Assembly: GCF_003711105.1 (NCBI RefSeq)
Contig: NZ_CP023865.1
Location: 1,834,001 to 1,898,000 of the forward strand
Direction: 5' to 3'
Length of the DNA: 64,000 nt
DNA from: Actinoplanes teichomyceticus ATCC 31121
Lineage (GTDB): Bacteria; Actinomycetota; Actinomycetes; Mycobacteriales; Micromonosporaceae
Part shown: one piece after another, positions 10,928-19,533 of the stretch
How positions within the stretch are numbered: the stretch's first letter is position 1
Layout of the letters: each line of letters begins with the position of its first letter
The notes under the pieces: model-generated
The model's input: the letters and a program-made list of their open reading frames with translations, nothing else
Told to the model about the DNA's origin: nothing
Database searches by the model: none
Program-made: the position numbers and the translations under genes

Positions 10928-12392
10928 TCCTAACGGTTTCCTGCGCTACCAGCGGCAGCTGCCGAAGCGGCGGCCCGTCCCGGTGCGGATCATGGACTGG
11001 AAAGAGGTCTACCCGCCCGCGGGCGAGGAGCTGATCCGCGACCAGGCCACCCGCTGCATGGACTGCGGCATCCCGTTCTGCCACGACGGCTGCCCGCTGG
11101 GCAACCGCATCCCGGACTGGAACGACCTGGTCCGTACCGGGAACTGGGCGGCGGCCGCGGAGGCCCTGCACGCCACCAACAACTTCCCGGAGTTCACCGG
11201 CCGGCTCTGCCCGGCGCCGTGCGAGGCGGCCTGCGTGCTGGGCATCGGCGACGACCCGGTGACCATCAAGCAGGTCGAGGTGGAGATCGCCAACCACGCG
11301 TTCGACCTGGGCTTCGTCCGGCCGCAGCCGGCGCCGGCGCGGTCCGGCAAGTCGGTCGCGGTGGTCGGCTCCGGTCCGGCCGGCCTGGCCGCGGCGCAGC
11401 AGCTGGCGCGCGCCGGCCACGCGGTCACCGTCTACGAGCGCGACGACCGGATCGGCGGCCTCCTCCGGTACGGCATCCCGGACTTCAAGATCGAGAAGCA
11501 CGTGATCGACGCCCGTCTGGAGCAGATGGCCGCCGAGGGCGTGGTCTTCCAGACCGGCGTCGAGGTGGGCGTCGACATCACCGCCGACGACCTGCGCGAG
11601 CGCTACGACGCGGTGCTGCTGGCCGCCGGCGCGCTGGCCGGCCGGGACACCCCGGAGACCCCGGGCCGGCACCTCAACGGCGTGCACCTGGCGATGGAGC
11701 ACCTGGTCCCGGCGAACCGGATGGTGGCCGGCCTGCAGGACACCACGCCGATCGACGCCCGCGGCAAGCACGTGATCATCATCGGTGGCGGCGACACCGG
11801 GGCGGACTGCCTCGGCGTCGCGCATCGCCAGGGCGCTGCCTCGGTGACGCAGCTCGACCAGTATCCCCTGCCGCCGGAGATTCGTACCGGGCTGAAGGAC
11901 CCGTGGCCGACCTGGCCGATGATCCTGCGCAACTACCCCGCGCACGAGGAGGGCGGCGACCGGATCTTCGGCGTCGCGGTGCAGGAGTTCGTCGGCGACG
12001 AGAACGGCAACCTGGTCGCGATCCGGCTGGCCGAGGTCTCGGTGCAGCGGGTCGACGGCGTGCGTACGGTCGTGGTCACCCCGGGCTCGGAGCGCGAGCT
12101 GCGCGCCGACCTGGTGCTGCTGGCGATCGGCTTCGAGGGCACCGAGGACCAGCCGCTGCTGGCGCAGTTCGGCCTGACCCGCAACCGGCGCAACGTGCTG
12201 GACGCGGACCGGACCTGGCAGACCGGGGCCGAGGGCGTCTTCGTCGCCGGTGACATGCACCGCGGCGCGTCGCTGATCGTCTGGGCGATCGCCGAGGGAC
12301 GGGCCGCCGCGTCGGCCATCCACGACTACCTCGGCGCGGCCGGCGAGCTGCCGGCTCCGGTGCGTTCGGATCAGCAGCCGCTGTCCGTCTGA
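10920..12392 (+). CDS. gltD: Glutamate synthase, small (beta) subunit
   Basis: NADPH-oxidising flavoprotein that passes electrons to GltB. The protein is 490 aa. Cysteine clusters for 4Fe-4S centres lie near the N-terminus (C46 and C49 in [15 protein letters not shown], then [12 protein letters not shown]). An FAD site [12 protein letters not shown] follows near residue 146, and an NADPH site [11 protein letters not shown] near residue 285. The last FAD motif is [14 protein letters not shown]. The GTG start lies inside the end of gltB, so the two subunits are translationally coupled. A strong hairpin with a T-rich tail ends the operon 17 bases after the stop. Confidence 0.96.
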   Translation: MPDPNGFLRYQRQLPKRRPVPVRIMDWKEVYPPAGEELIRDQATRCMDCGIPFCHDGCPLGNRIPDWNDLVRTGNWAAAAEALHATNNFPEFTGRLCPAPCEAACVLGIGDDPVTIKQVEVEIANHAFDLGFVRPQPAPARSGKSVAVVGSGPAGLAAAQQLARAGHAVTVYERDDRIGGLLRYGIPDFKIEKHVIDARLEQMAAEGVVFQTGVEVGVDITADDLRERYDAVLLAAGALAGRDTPETPGRHLNGVHLAMEHLVPANRMVAGLQDTTPIDARGKHVIIIGGGDTGADCLGVAHRQGAASVTQLDQYPLPPEIRTGLKDPWPTWPMILRNYPAHEEGGDRIFGVAVQEFVGDENGNLVAIRLAEVSVQRVDGVRTVVVTPGSERELRADLVLLAIGFEGTEDQPLLAQFGLTRNRRNVLDADRTWQTGAEGVFVAGDMHRGASLIVWAIAEGRAAASAIHDYLGAAGELPAPVRSDQQPLSV

Positions 12393-12409
12393 GTCAACGG
12401 TCGTTAAGG

Positions 12410-12449
12410 GCGGCCCGTCACCCGAAAGTGCGCGACGGGCCGCTTCTTT
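12410..12449 (+). terminator. Rho-independent terminator of gltBD
   Basis: GCGGCCCGTC (12410-12419) pairs perfectly with GACGGGCCGC (12434-12443), with a 14-base loop and the tail TTCTTT. Confidence 0.85.
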
Positions 12450-12664
12450 GCTGGTCAGCGCTCCGATCGACGTACCCGGAAGGGTTTGTGGCATGTGGTG
12501 CCGGTCGCCGTGAGGCGACCGATAAGCTGGTCCGGCGGTCGCTGAAGCCCGCGGACGACGCGGCGAACCCGTGACTTTCCGGGTTGACCTCGCCGTCGAC
12601 ACCCGCAGTTCATGCCGATGACGGGGGTCGGCCGCCGAGCCGCCCCAGGAGAAGGACTAGCCTG

Positions 12665-14101
12665 ATGGCCGTGACACGCCGCGTAAAGATCGTCTGCACG
12701 ATGGGCCCCGCCACCAAATCGCCGGAGCGGATGCTCGGGCTGGTAGAAGCGGGCATGGACGTGGCCCGGATGAATTTCAGCCACGACACCCGGGACAACC
12801 ACCGGGAGATGTACGAGCTGATCCGCTCCGCCGCGCAGCGGACCGGCCGGGCGGTGGCCATCCTCGCCGACCTGCAGGGCCCGAAGATCCGGCTGGGCAA
12901 GTTCGCCGACGGCCCGCACCGCTGGGAGACCGGCGAGCGGGTGGTCATCACCGGCGACGACATCCTGGGTACCAAGGAGCGGGTCTCCTGCACCTACACG
13001 AAGCTTCCGCAGGAGGTCAAGGTCGGTGACCGCCTCCTGATCGACGACGGCAAGGTCGCGGTCGAGGTGACCGGCGTCGAGGGCAACGACATCCAGGTCC
13101 TGGTCACCGAGGGGGGCCCGGTCAGCAACAACAAGGGCGTCTCGCTGCCGAACGTCGCGGTCAGCGTCCCGGCCATGAGCGAGAAGGACGAGGAGGACCT
13201 GCGGTTCGCGCTCAAGCTGGGCGTCGACCTGGTCGCGCTCTCGTTCGTCCGCTCGCCGGACGACATCAAGCTCGTCCACCACGTGATGGACGAGGAGGGC
13301 CGGCGGGTGCCGGTCATCGCCAAGGTGGAGAAGCCGGAGGCGGTGGAGCACCTGGAGGAGATCGTCCTGGCCTTCGACGGCGTCATGGTCGCCCGTGGTG
13401 ACCTGGGCGTCGAGCTGCCGCTGGACCAGGTCCCGCTGGTGCAGAAGCGGGCCGTGCAGCTGTGCCGGGAGAACGCCAAGCCGGTGATCGTGGCCACCCA
13501 GATGCTCGACTCGATGATCGAGAACTCGCGCCCGACCCGCGCCGAGGCCTCGGACGTCGCCAACGCGGTGCTCGACGGCACCGACGCGGTGATGCTTTCC
13601 GGCGAGACCTCGGTCGGCAAGTACCCGGTGCTCACGGTCAGCACGATGGCCAAGATCGTCACCACCACCGAGGGCGGCCACGTCGGCATCCCGCGCCTGC
13701 AGCACGACCCGCGCACCCACGGTGGCGCGCTGACCATCGCCGCCTCGCAGATCGCCCGCAACATCGGCGCCAAGGCGCTGGTCGCGTTCTCGCAGACCGG
13801 CGACACCGTGCGCCGGCTCGCCCGGCTGCACTGCGACCTGCCGCTCTACGCGTTCACCCCGGTCCCCGAGGTCCGCAACACCCTGGCGCTGAGCTGGGGC
13901 GTGGAGACCTTCCTGACCGACTTCGTCGAGCACACCGATGACATGTTCATCCAGGTGGACGCGAAGATGCTGGGTCTCGGCCTGGCCAAGCCCGGCGACT
14001 ACGTGGTCGTCGTGGCCGGCTCCCCGCCGAACGCCCCCGGCTCCACCAACACCCTGCGCGTCCACCAGCTCGGCTCCCTCGTGGACCCGTCCGCGGTATG
14101 A
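12665..14101 (+). CDS. pyk: Pyruvate kinase
   Basis: Last step of glycolysis, transferring phosphate from phosphoenolpyruvate to ADP. The protein is 478 aa. It starts with the typical TRRVKIVCTMGPAT. The active-site region shows VIAKVEKPEA and MVARGDLGVELP (metal-binding Glu and Asp), followed by KPVIVATQMLDSM and LSGETSVGKYP. The C-terminal allosteric domain is present. The start ATG is preceded by GAAGGA at 8 bases spacing; a GTG two codons later is an alternative. The leader of about 215 bases after the gltD terminator holds the promoter but no clear element. The stop overlaps the next gene's ATG (ATGA). Confidence 0.96.
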   Translation: MAVTRRVKIVCTMGPATKSPERMLGLVEAGMDVARMNFSHDTRDNHREMYELIRSAAQRTGRAVAILADLQGPKIRLGKFADGPHRWETGERVVITGDDILGTKERVSCTYTKLPQEVKVGDRLLIDDGKVAVEVTGVEGNDIQVLVTEGGPVSNNKGVSLPNVAVSVPAMSEKDEEDLRFALKLGVDLVALSFVRSPDDIKLVHHVMDEEGRRVPVIAKVEKPEAVEHLEEIVLAFDGVMVARGDLGVELPLDQVPLVQKRAVQLCRENAKPVIVATQMLDSMIENSRPTRAEASDVANAVLDGTDAVMLSGETSVGKYPVLTVSTMAKIVTTTEGGHVGIPRLQHDPRTHGGALTIAASQIARNIGAKALVAFSQTGDTVRRLARLHCDLPLYAFTPVPEVRNTLALSWGVETFLTDFVEHTDDMFIQVDAKMLGLGLAKPGDYVVVVAGSPPNAPGSTNTLRVHQLGSLVDPSAV

Positions 14102-14976
14102 CGCCACCCCTGCAGGGCCAGGCCGCCGTCGACCAGCTCCTGGAGATCCTCGATCTCAAGCAGGTCGACGCGGCCACCTTCACCGGTGACAGCCCGCAGA
14201 CCGGTGCCCAGCGCGTGTTCGGCGGCCAGGTCGCCGGGCAGGCGCTGGTCGCCGCCGGCCGGACGGTCGACCCCGGACGGCTGGTGCACTCGCTGCACGG
14301 CTATTTCGTCCGCCCGGGCGACCCGACCGAGCCGATCACGTTCCACGTGGAGAACATCCGGGACGGGCGGTCCTTCTCGGTCCGCCGGTCCACCGCGAAG
14401 CAGCACGGTAAGACGATCTTCTTCATGTCGGCGTCCTTTCAGGTGCCCGAGGAGGGGCTGGACCATCACGAGCCGGCCCCGTCCGGGGTGCCCGCCCCGG
14501 AGGACGTCCCGACCATGCGCGACTGGGTGGAGCGCTACCCGGACCGCCGGAGCGTCTTCAACGCCAGCCCGCAGGCGGTCGACGTGCGCTACATCGGCCA
14601 GCCCGGCTGGGTGCCGCCCGGCGACCGGGACGCCGAGCCGAAGCAGCGCGTGTGGATGCGGGTGGACGGCAAGCTGCCCGACGACCCGCTGATCCACGCG
14701 TGCGCGCTGACCTACGCCTCGGATCTGTCGTTGCTGGACGCCGTGTTGTCGTACCACGGCGAGGTGTGGGGTCCGGGCGGCGTGGTCGGCGCGAGCCTGG
14801 ACCACGCGCTCTGGTTCCATCGGACGTTCCGCGCCGACGAGTGGTTCCTGTACGACAGCGCCAGCCCTTCGGCGAGCCGGGCCCGCGGCCTGGCGAACGG
14901 GCGGATGTTCACCCGCGACGGCCGGCACATCGCCAGCGCCGTCCAGGAGGGTCTGCTGCGGCGCGTCGGCGCCTGA
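14098..14976 (+). CDS. tesB: Acyl-CoA thioesterase II (TesB type)
   Basis: Double hot-dog thioesterase that hydrolyses acyl-CoA to free fatty acid and CoA in the cytoplasm. The protein is 292 aa, normal for the family. The first hot-dog has RVFGGQVAGQALVAAGRTV and the conserved LHSLHGYFVRPGDP. The second contains HACALTYASDLSLLDAVL, around the catalytic Asp, and ends with GRHIASAVQEGLLR, which carries the catalytic Gln. Its ATG overlaps the pyk stop, so it is coupled to pyk; the same pyk-tesB pairing is known in mycobacteria. Confidence 0.93.
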   Translation: MTPPLQGQAAVDQLLEILDLKQVDAATFTGDSPQTGAQRVFGGQVAGQALVAAGRTVDPGRLVHSLHGYFVRPGDPTEPITFHVENIRDGRSFSVRRSTAKQHGKTIFFMSASFQVPEEGLDHHEPAPSGVPAPEDVPTMRDWVERYPDRRSVFNASPQAVDVRYIGQPGWVPPGDRDAEPKQRVWMRVDGKLPDDPLIHACALTYASDLSLLDAVLSYHGEVWGPGGVVGASLDHALWFHRTFRADEWFLYDSASPSASRARGLANGRMFTRDGRHIASAVQEGLLRRVGA

Positions 14977-14981
14977 GGTGA

Positions 14982-15042
14982 CCCCGCCGGTGTGGGTCCA
15001 CGGCCTGGCGACTGGCCGTTGACGGATCCACCTCCGGCGGGG
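14982..15042. terminator. Long imperfect hairpin between convergent genes
   Basis: CCCCGCCGG (14982-14990) pairs with CCGGCGGGG (15034-15042). A second stem, GTGGGTCC with GGATCCAC, and an inner CGGCC/GGCCG lie inside it. It sits between the tesB stop and the stop of the convergent membrane protein gene, so it may act as a two-way terminator. There is no T-run. Confidence 0.45.
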
Positions 15043-15058
15043 CCGGGGACAGGACCTT

Positions 15059-15958
15059 CTAATGACCGCCGGCCGGAGGTTCCGGCCGGGCGGCGTTTCC
15101 TGCGGGGGCATTCTCGATGCCCGCCGGGCTGTCCGGCACCGGCGGCAGATCCCGGGCGTCCCGGCCGGTGCGGGCGCCCGCCCGGGGGCCGGTGATCCCG
15201 GCCTGGGCCAGCATCGCGTCCAGATCCGCGGTGGTCCGGACCACCCGGTCGTGGAACGACTCGCGGGGCGGCTCGGCGGTGGCCGCGGCGGCCCCGGTGT
15301 CCCGGGCCCGGTGCTTGGCGGGTTTGCGGCTCACGCCCTCGAAGTCGGTGCGGCCGGCGGAGTATCCGGCCAGTCCGGTGGCCCGTTCCGGCGGCAGTTC
15401 CAGCACGTCGCGGCCCTTCGCCGCGATCTCGCGCAGCCGCAGCGCGGTCACCAGGTCGGCCACCGCGCGCAGCACGCCGAGTCCGCCGAGGATCACCACC
15501 ACGGTCTGCGCGCCGCGGGCCGACGGGCTCGCGGACACGAAGCCCAGCCCGGTCTCCAGCACCCCGACCGTCACGAGCAGGCTCCACACCCGGTCCGAGC
15601 CGCGGGTCATGATCCCCACGGCCACGTCGACCGCGCCGCGGACCAGCAGGTACCAGCCGATCAGCGAGGCCGTGGTGGTGTAGCCGGAATCGTCGCTGAC
15701 CAGCATGATCACGCCGGTGGCGGTGAACAGCACGGCCAGACCGGCGTTCAGCCACCAGGTGCGGGTGCCGGCCAGCGCGCGCAGCGCCTCGCACACCGCG
15801 CCGAACAGCACGATCGGTCCGGCCACCCGGGTCACGTCGATCGGCTCCAGCCGCAGCACGCTCCAGCCGATGACCAGCCAGGCGGCCCCCGCGAACATCA
15901 GGAATCCCCACATGCCTGCGCGCGTGACGGTCAGTGGCGAAGAACCGGACCACAACAT
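15059..15958 (-). CDS. Membrane protein, HdeD/DUF308-like
   Basis: A 299-aa protein of unknown function. About six hydrophobic helices fill the first 190 residues, paired as in the HdeD/DUF308 group (for example AGAAWLVIGWSVL and LLVRGAVDVAVGIM). The last 110 residues are a charged, proline-rich cytoplasmic tail. I chose the ATG at 15958 because GGGAGG stands four bases before it; an in-frame ATG at 15988 lies inside an inverted repeat. No operon partner is visible: the tesB gene is convergent and the tRNA upstream is 317 bases away. Confidence 0.7.
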   Translation of the reverse strand: MLWSGSSPLTVTRAGMWGFLMFAGAAWLVIGWSVLRLEPIDVTRVAGPIVLFGAVCEALRALAGTRTWWLNAGLAVLFTATGVIMLVSDDSGYTTTASLIGWYLLVRGAVDVAVGIMTRGSDRVWSLLVTVGVLETGLGFVSASPSARGAQTVVVILGGLGVLRAVADLVTALRLREIAAKGRDVLELPPERATGLAGYSAGRTDFEGVSRKPAKHRARDTGAAAATAEPPRESFHDRVVRTTADLDAMLAQAGITGPRAGARTGRDARDLPPVPDSPAGIENAPAGNAARPEPPAGGH

Positions 15959-16275
15959 GAGGCCTCCCGCTGATGCTGTCCCTGCCATGACAGCATCCGG
16001 GGCAGGTGGTGGCGGGGCGTTCGCCCAGATTGCCCGGCGAGCCGGGCGGTGTGTGCGAACCTTTTTTCGTACGCCGTCGTCAGCGGACCGGGAAACCGCC
16101 GGAGCCGGACCGGGCACGCCTGTCGCAGCGCAGCCTCGCGGGCGGCGCAGCCGGCTTCCCGGCGACGCCCGCACCGGCACTGACGTGCGTGAATGTCTCG
16201 GGCGCCTGTGGCCGACGTCACCGCATGGTTGCCGGTGAATGCGGTACTGCCCAGGGTGGTGCGCGATGGTGTCGC
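15959..16275. other. Spacer upstream of the HdeD-like gene, with an inverted repeat
   Basis: 317 bases without a gene. GATGCTGTC (15972-15980) and GACAGCATC (15989-15997) form a perfect 9-bp inverted repeat with an 8-base loop just before the minus-strand start at 15958. It could be an operator or a 5' leader hairpin. A T-rich stretch lies near 16060. Nothing else was recognised. Confidence 0.45.
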
Positions 16276-16352
16276 TGGTGTCCCCGGTGGGATTCGAACC
16301 CACACTGAATGGATTTTGAGTCCATCGACTCTGCCGATTGGTCTACGGGGAC
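16276..16352 (-). tRNA. tRNA-Leu (anticodon CAA) with a short variable arm
   Basis: The cloverleaf reads on the minus strand. The acceptor stem GTCCCCG/CGGGGAC, the T-arm GTGGG-TTCGAAT-CCCAC and the anticodon stem ATGGA/TCCAT are all perfect. The loop is CTCAAAA, giving anticodon CAA (16316-16318), which reads the Leu codon UUG. The discriminator is A and CCA is encoded (16276-16278). The variable region is only five bases (TCAGT), whereas bacterial leucine tRNAs normally have a long class II arm. The D-stem has only three good pairs. The anticodon gives the Leu call; charging cannot be shown from sequence. Confidence 0.85.
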
Positions 16353-16390
16353 AGGCGGATCGGCCGCACCGTTGGAAGCGGTGATGCCAA

Positions 16391-16425
16391 CCTCAGCGAG
16401 AGACAGCCTACCCACTACGCTGAGG
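16391..16425 (+). promoter_or_regulatory. Inverted repeat 1 upstream of the ANTAR gene
   Basis: CCTCAGCG (16391-16398) pairs perfectly with CGCTGAGG (16418-16425) across 19 bases. TACGCT inside it (16416-16421) is a possible -10 element for the downstream gene, so the repeat could be an operator. It could also be the first hairpin of a transcribed leader. Confidence 0.35.
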
Positions 16426-16430
16426 AGGGT

Positions 16431-16451
16431 GACACCCAGATACGGGGTGTC
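16431..16451 (+). promoter_or_regulatory. Hairpin 2 upstream of the ANTAR gene
   Basis: GACACCC (16431-16437) pairs with GGGTGTC (16445-16451) around the loop AGATACG. It lies five bases after the previous inverted repeat and 30 bases before the GTG start. ANTAR proteins bind paired small hairpins, so self-binding is conceivable, but the 7-base loop is not the canonical six. Confidence 0.35.
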
Positions 16452-16481
16452 GCGACGCAGAGGGTTGGGGGAAGAGGTTCC

Positions 16482-17102
16482 GTGGCCGACACGCAGGCTG
16501 GTGCCGAGCGCAGGCGGGTGCTCATCGCCGAGGACGAGGCCCTGATCCGGTTGGACCTCGCCGAGATGCTCGTCGAGGAGGGCTACAACGTCGTCGGCGA
16601 GGCGGGGGATGGTGAGACCGCCGTCCGGCTGGCCGAGGAGCTGAAGCCGGACCTGGTGATCCTGGACATCAAGATGCCGATCATGGATGGCCTGGCCGCC
16701 GCCGAGCGGATCGCCGGCGGACGGATCGCGCCGGTGGTGATCCTGACCGCTTTCAGTCAGCGCGATCTGGTGGAGCGGGCGCGCGCGGCGGGCGCGATGG
16801 CCTATCTGGTGAAGCCGTTCCAGAAGTCCGATCTGGTGCCGGCCATCGAGATCGCACTGTCGCGGTATTCCGAGATCGCCGCGCTGGAGTCCGAGGTGGC
16901 CGGTCTCACCGACCGGCTGGAGACCCGCAAGTCGGTGGAGCGGGCCAAGGGCGAGCTGATGACGAAGTACGCGATGACCGAGCCGCAGGCGTTCAAGTGG
17001 ATCCAGCGCACCGCGATGGACCACCGGATGACGATGCGTGAGGTGGCCGATCGGATCCTGGCCGAGAGTCAGGAGTCCGGCGGGGTCACCGGCGCCAGTT
17101 GA
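16482..17102 (+). CDS. pdtaR: ANTAR-domain response regulator (pdtaR type)
   Basis: A 206-aa two-component regulator that acts on RNA. The N-terminal receiver domain has the acidic pair in IAEDEA, the phosphoacceptor aspartate in LVILDIKMP, and the conserved Thr and Lys in ILTAF and YLVKPF. A short coiled linker (SEVAGLTDRLETRKSVERAKG) leads to the ANTAR RNA-binding domain, KGELMTKYAMTEPQAFKWIQ, near residues 150-205. The family binds dual-hairpin RNA and prevents termination or blocks translation. The GTG start follows a GGGGAAGAGG purine stretch. No sensor kinase is encoded nearby. It stands between a divergent tRNA and the Liv importer genes, which are possible but unproven targets. Confidence 0.92.
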   Translation: MADTQAGAERRRVLIAEDEALIRLDLAEMLVEEGYNVVGEAGDGETAVRLAEELKPDLVILDIKMPIMDGLAAAERIAGGRIAPVVILTAFSQRDLVERARAAGAMAYLVKPFQKSDLVPAIEIALSRYSEIAALESEVAGLTDRLETRKSVERAKGELMTKYAMTEPQAFKWIQRTAMDHRMTMREVADRILAESQESGGVTGAS

Positions 17103-17124
17103 CCGCGGGTCAGCCGAACTGATC

Positions 17125-17130
17125 TTGACA
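17125..17130 (+). promoter_or_regulatory. -35 consensus upstream of the Liv operon
   Basis: A perfect TTGACA lies 22 bases after the pdtaR stop and about 200 bases before the first Liv gene. The matching -10 at 17-18 bases is poor (CTCTCC or TCTCCT), so the promoter call is tentative. Confidence 0.3.
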
Positions 17131-17333
17131 GGACGACGTTGGTAACACTCTCCTCGCGCAAGGCGTCACTGCTTGTAACGGTTCGATGAAAGCCTGACCG
17201 GCCCCTATCCTCCGGCTCGGCATGTGGGATAGCGTCCGGCCCCATGACGGGCGACGTGCGTCGTGTGAGGGCGCGCAAGGGCCAATTGGCGCACGGTGGC
17301 CCGGTGGGTTCGGTTATGAGGAGGGTTCCAACC

Positions 17334-18497
17334 TTGAAGCAGGTCTTCGCGCGTGCGATCGGCGGTGTCGCCCTGATCGGGCTGCTGGCCGGTACTGCAG
17401 CTTGTAACAAGGATACGAGCAGCGACACAGCGTCAGGTTCGAACTGCGGCTACAAGCTGGCGTTCTTCGGCGCGCTCACCGGATCGGCGGCGAACCTCGG
17501 TGTGAACATCGAGCAGGGCTTCGAGCTGGCCGTCAACCAGTTCAACGAGAAGAAGGGCTCGACCTGCATCGAGGTCGCCAAGTTCGACTCGCAGGGCGCG
17601 GCCGAGGTGGCGCCGGGTGTGGCCCGCAGCCTGGTGGCCGACAAGAAGGTCCTCGGCATCGTGGGCCCGCCGTTCTCCGGTGAGTCCGAGGCCGCCGACC
17701 CGATCTTCGCCGAGGCCGGCATCCCGACGATCACCCCGTCGGCGACCCGGACCTCGCTGGCGTCGAAGGGCTGGAAGGTCTTCCACCGCGCGGTCGCCAA
17801 CGACGACGCGCAGGGCCCGGCCGCGGCGGCGTACATCAAGGACGTCCTGAAGGCCCAGAAGGTCTTCGTGGCCGACGACCAGTCGGCGTACGGCGCCGGC
17901 CTGGCCGACGTGGTCAAGAGCAAGCTCGGCGCCGCCGTGGTCAACAGCGACAAGACCGAGGGCGACGGCAAGCAGACCGACTTCTCCGCGCTGGTGCAGA
18001 AGGTCAAGTCCAGCGGCGCGACCGCGCTCTTCTACGGTGGCTACTACACCAACGCGGGTCTGATCCGTAAGCAGCTGACCGCGGCGGGCTGGAAGGGCAC
18101 CCTGCTCGGCGGCGACGGCATGAAGGACCAGGGCCTGGCCAAGGCGTCCGGCAACGCGGCCGCGGTCGGCACCGTCGTGACCTGCCCGTGCTCCCCGCCG
18201 GAGCAGGCCGGCCAGGACTTCAACAACGCCTACAAGGCCAAGTGGAACGTCGCCGCCGGTACCTACTCGGACGTGGCCTACGACGCGGCGAACATCTTCC
18301 TGCAGGGCATCGAGGCGGGCAACACGACCCCGGAGAAGCTGAACAACTACCTGTCGACGGTGAACTACAAGGGCATCGCGAACACGTATAAGTGGACGCC
18401 CGAGGGGGAGCTCGACCCCACCCTGATCAAGGTGTGGGCGTTCAAGTTCGACGCGTCGGGCGACACCAAGGCGGACCAGGAGATCAAGACTTCCTGA
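17334..18497 (+). CDS. Branched-chain amino-acid ABC importer, substrate-binding lipoprotein
   Basis: Captures leucine, isoleucine, valine or a similar amino acid outside the membrane and delivers it to the Liv permease. The protein is 387 aa. The start I chose is TTG at 17334: AGGAGGG (17319-17325) stands eight bases upstream, and the product begins MKQVFARAIGG with a short hydrophobic core ending in LAGTAAC, so C24 would be lipidated. An ATG at 17316 is in frame but overlaps that ribosome binding site. The mature part is a type I periplasmic-binding fold (LAFFGALTGSAANLGVNIEQG, IVGPPFSGESEA). It is the first of five Liv genes; a hairpin before the permease gene may keep its mRNA level above that of the rest. 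Confidence 0.93.
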   Translation: MKQVFARAIGGVALIGLLAGTAACNKDTSSDTASGSNCGYKLAFFGALTGSAANLGVNIEQGFELAVNQFNEKKGSTCIEVAKFDSQGAAEVAPGVARSLVADKKVLGIVGPPFSGESEAADPIFAEAGIPTITPSATRTSLASKGWKVFHRAVANDDAQGPAAAAYIKDVLKAQKVFVADDQSAYGAGLADVVKSKLGAAVVNSDKTEGDGKQTDFSALVQKVKSSGATALFYGGYYTNAGLIRKQLTAAGWKGTLLGGDGMKDQGLAKASGNAAAVGTVVTCPCSPPEQAGQDFNNAYKAKWNVAAGTYSDVAYDAANIFLQGIEAGNTTPEKLNNYLSTVNYKGIANTYKWTPEGELDPTLIKVWAFKFDASGDTKADQEIKTS

Positions 18498-18528
18498 CGC
18501 CCGCCAGGCGGTAACCCTCTGTAGGGAC

Positions 18529-18557
18529 GGTGTGGCCGGATGATCTCCGGCCGCACC
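18529..18557 (+). terminator. Intercistronic hairpin between binding protein and permease
   Basis: GGTGTGGCCGGA (18529-18540) pairs with TCCGGCCGCACC (18546-18557), with one G-T wobble and a 5-base loop. TTTT follows 10 bases later. In binding-protein operons such hairpins stop part of the transcription or protect the upstream mRNA, giving excess binding protein. Confidence 0.5.
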
Positions 18558-18582
18558 GACCTCGTCGTTTTGGAGCCCCCTT

Positions 18583-19533
18583 GTGAATTTCTCCGGTCTG
18601 ATTCAAGACTTCGGGCCGCTGACGATCACCGGCCTGGCACAGGGCGCCATCATCGCCCTGTTCGCTCTCGGCTACACCCTGGTCTACGGCGTCCTCCGGT
18701 TGATCAACTTCGCCCACTCCGAGGTCTTCCTCGTCGGCACCTTCGCCTGCCTCATCGTCTGGGGCTTCTTCGGCCTGGACCAGAACTCCGCGACCCCGGG
18801 ACTGCTCGGTGTCCTGGGCTATCTCGCGATCGGCCTGCTCGCGGCCATCGTCGCGTCCGGGGTGACCGCGCTGGCGGTCGAGCTCGTGGCGTACCGCCCG
18901 CTGCGGCGGCGCAACGCCCCGCCGCTGGCCTTCCTGATCACGGCGATCGGCGCCTCGCTGTTCATCTCCGAGGTGGTCGGTGTGCTGACCGACCGCAACC
19001 AGCGCGGTGTCCCGCCCCTGATCGTGCAGAAGGACGTGGTGTCCTTCGGCAACACCCACATCACCAACCTGCAGATCCTCATCATCGTGCTGGCGCTGGT
19101 GATGATGTTCGCCCTGGACCGGTTCATCAACCGCTCCCGGCTGGGCCGCGGCATCCGTGCCGTGGCGCAGAACCCGGACGCGGCCGCCCTGATGGGCGTG
19201 AACAAGTCCCGGGTGATCTCGCTGGTCTTCCTGATCGGCGGCCTGATGGCCGGCATCGCCGCGGTGATGTACGACCTGAAGATCGGCGCCACCAAGTTCG
19301 ACGCCGGCTTCCTGCTCGGCATCGAGGCCTTCACCGCCGCGGTGCTGGGTGGCATCGGCAACCTGCGCGGGGCGCTGCTCGGCGGCCTGCTGCTCGGCCT
19401 GCTGCAGAACTACGCGGCCAGCCTGCTCGGCTCGGAGTGGCTGCACGCGGCCTCGTTCGTCGCGCTGGTGCTGATTCTGCTGTTCCGCCCGACCGGCCTG
19501 TTGGGTGAGTCTCTGGGGAGGGCCCGGGCATGA
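18583..19533 (+). CDS. livH: Branched-chain amino-acid ABC importer, permease (LivH type)
   Basis: One of two membrane subunits of the Liv importer. The protein is 316 aa with about eight hydrophobic helices. It shows the family features ALGYTLVYGVLRLINFAHSEVF near the N-terminus and the cytoplasmic coupling loop RGIRAVAQNPDAAALMGVN, followed by TAAVLGGIGNLRGALLGGL. The GTG start lies behind GGAG. It overlaps livM by four bases (ATGA). Confidence 0.94.
   Translation: MNFSGLIQDFGPLTITGLAQGAIIALFALGYTLVYGVLRLINFAHSEVFLVGTFACLIVWGFFGLDQNSATPGLLGVLGYLAIGLLAAIVASGVTALAVELVAYRPLRRRNAPPLAFLITAIGASLFISEVVGVLTDRNQRGVPPLIVQKDVVSFGNTHITNLQILIIVLALVMMFALDRFINRSRLGRGIRAVAQNPDAAALMGVNKSRVISLVFLIGGLMAGIAAVMYDLKIGATKFDAGFLLGIEAFTAAVLGGIGNLRGALLGGLLLGLLQNYAASLLGSEWLHAASFVALVLILLFRPTGLLGESLGRARA

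Noticed and set aside
16338..16481. An upstream extension of the ANTAR regulator by 48 codons
   Set aside because: It would overlap the divergent tRNA and the promoter region. The receiver domain starts normally from the GTG at 16482.
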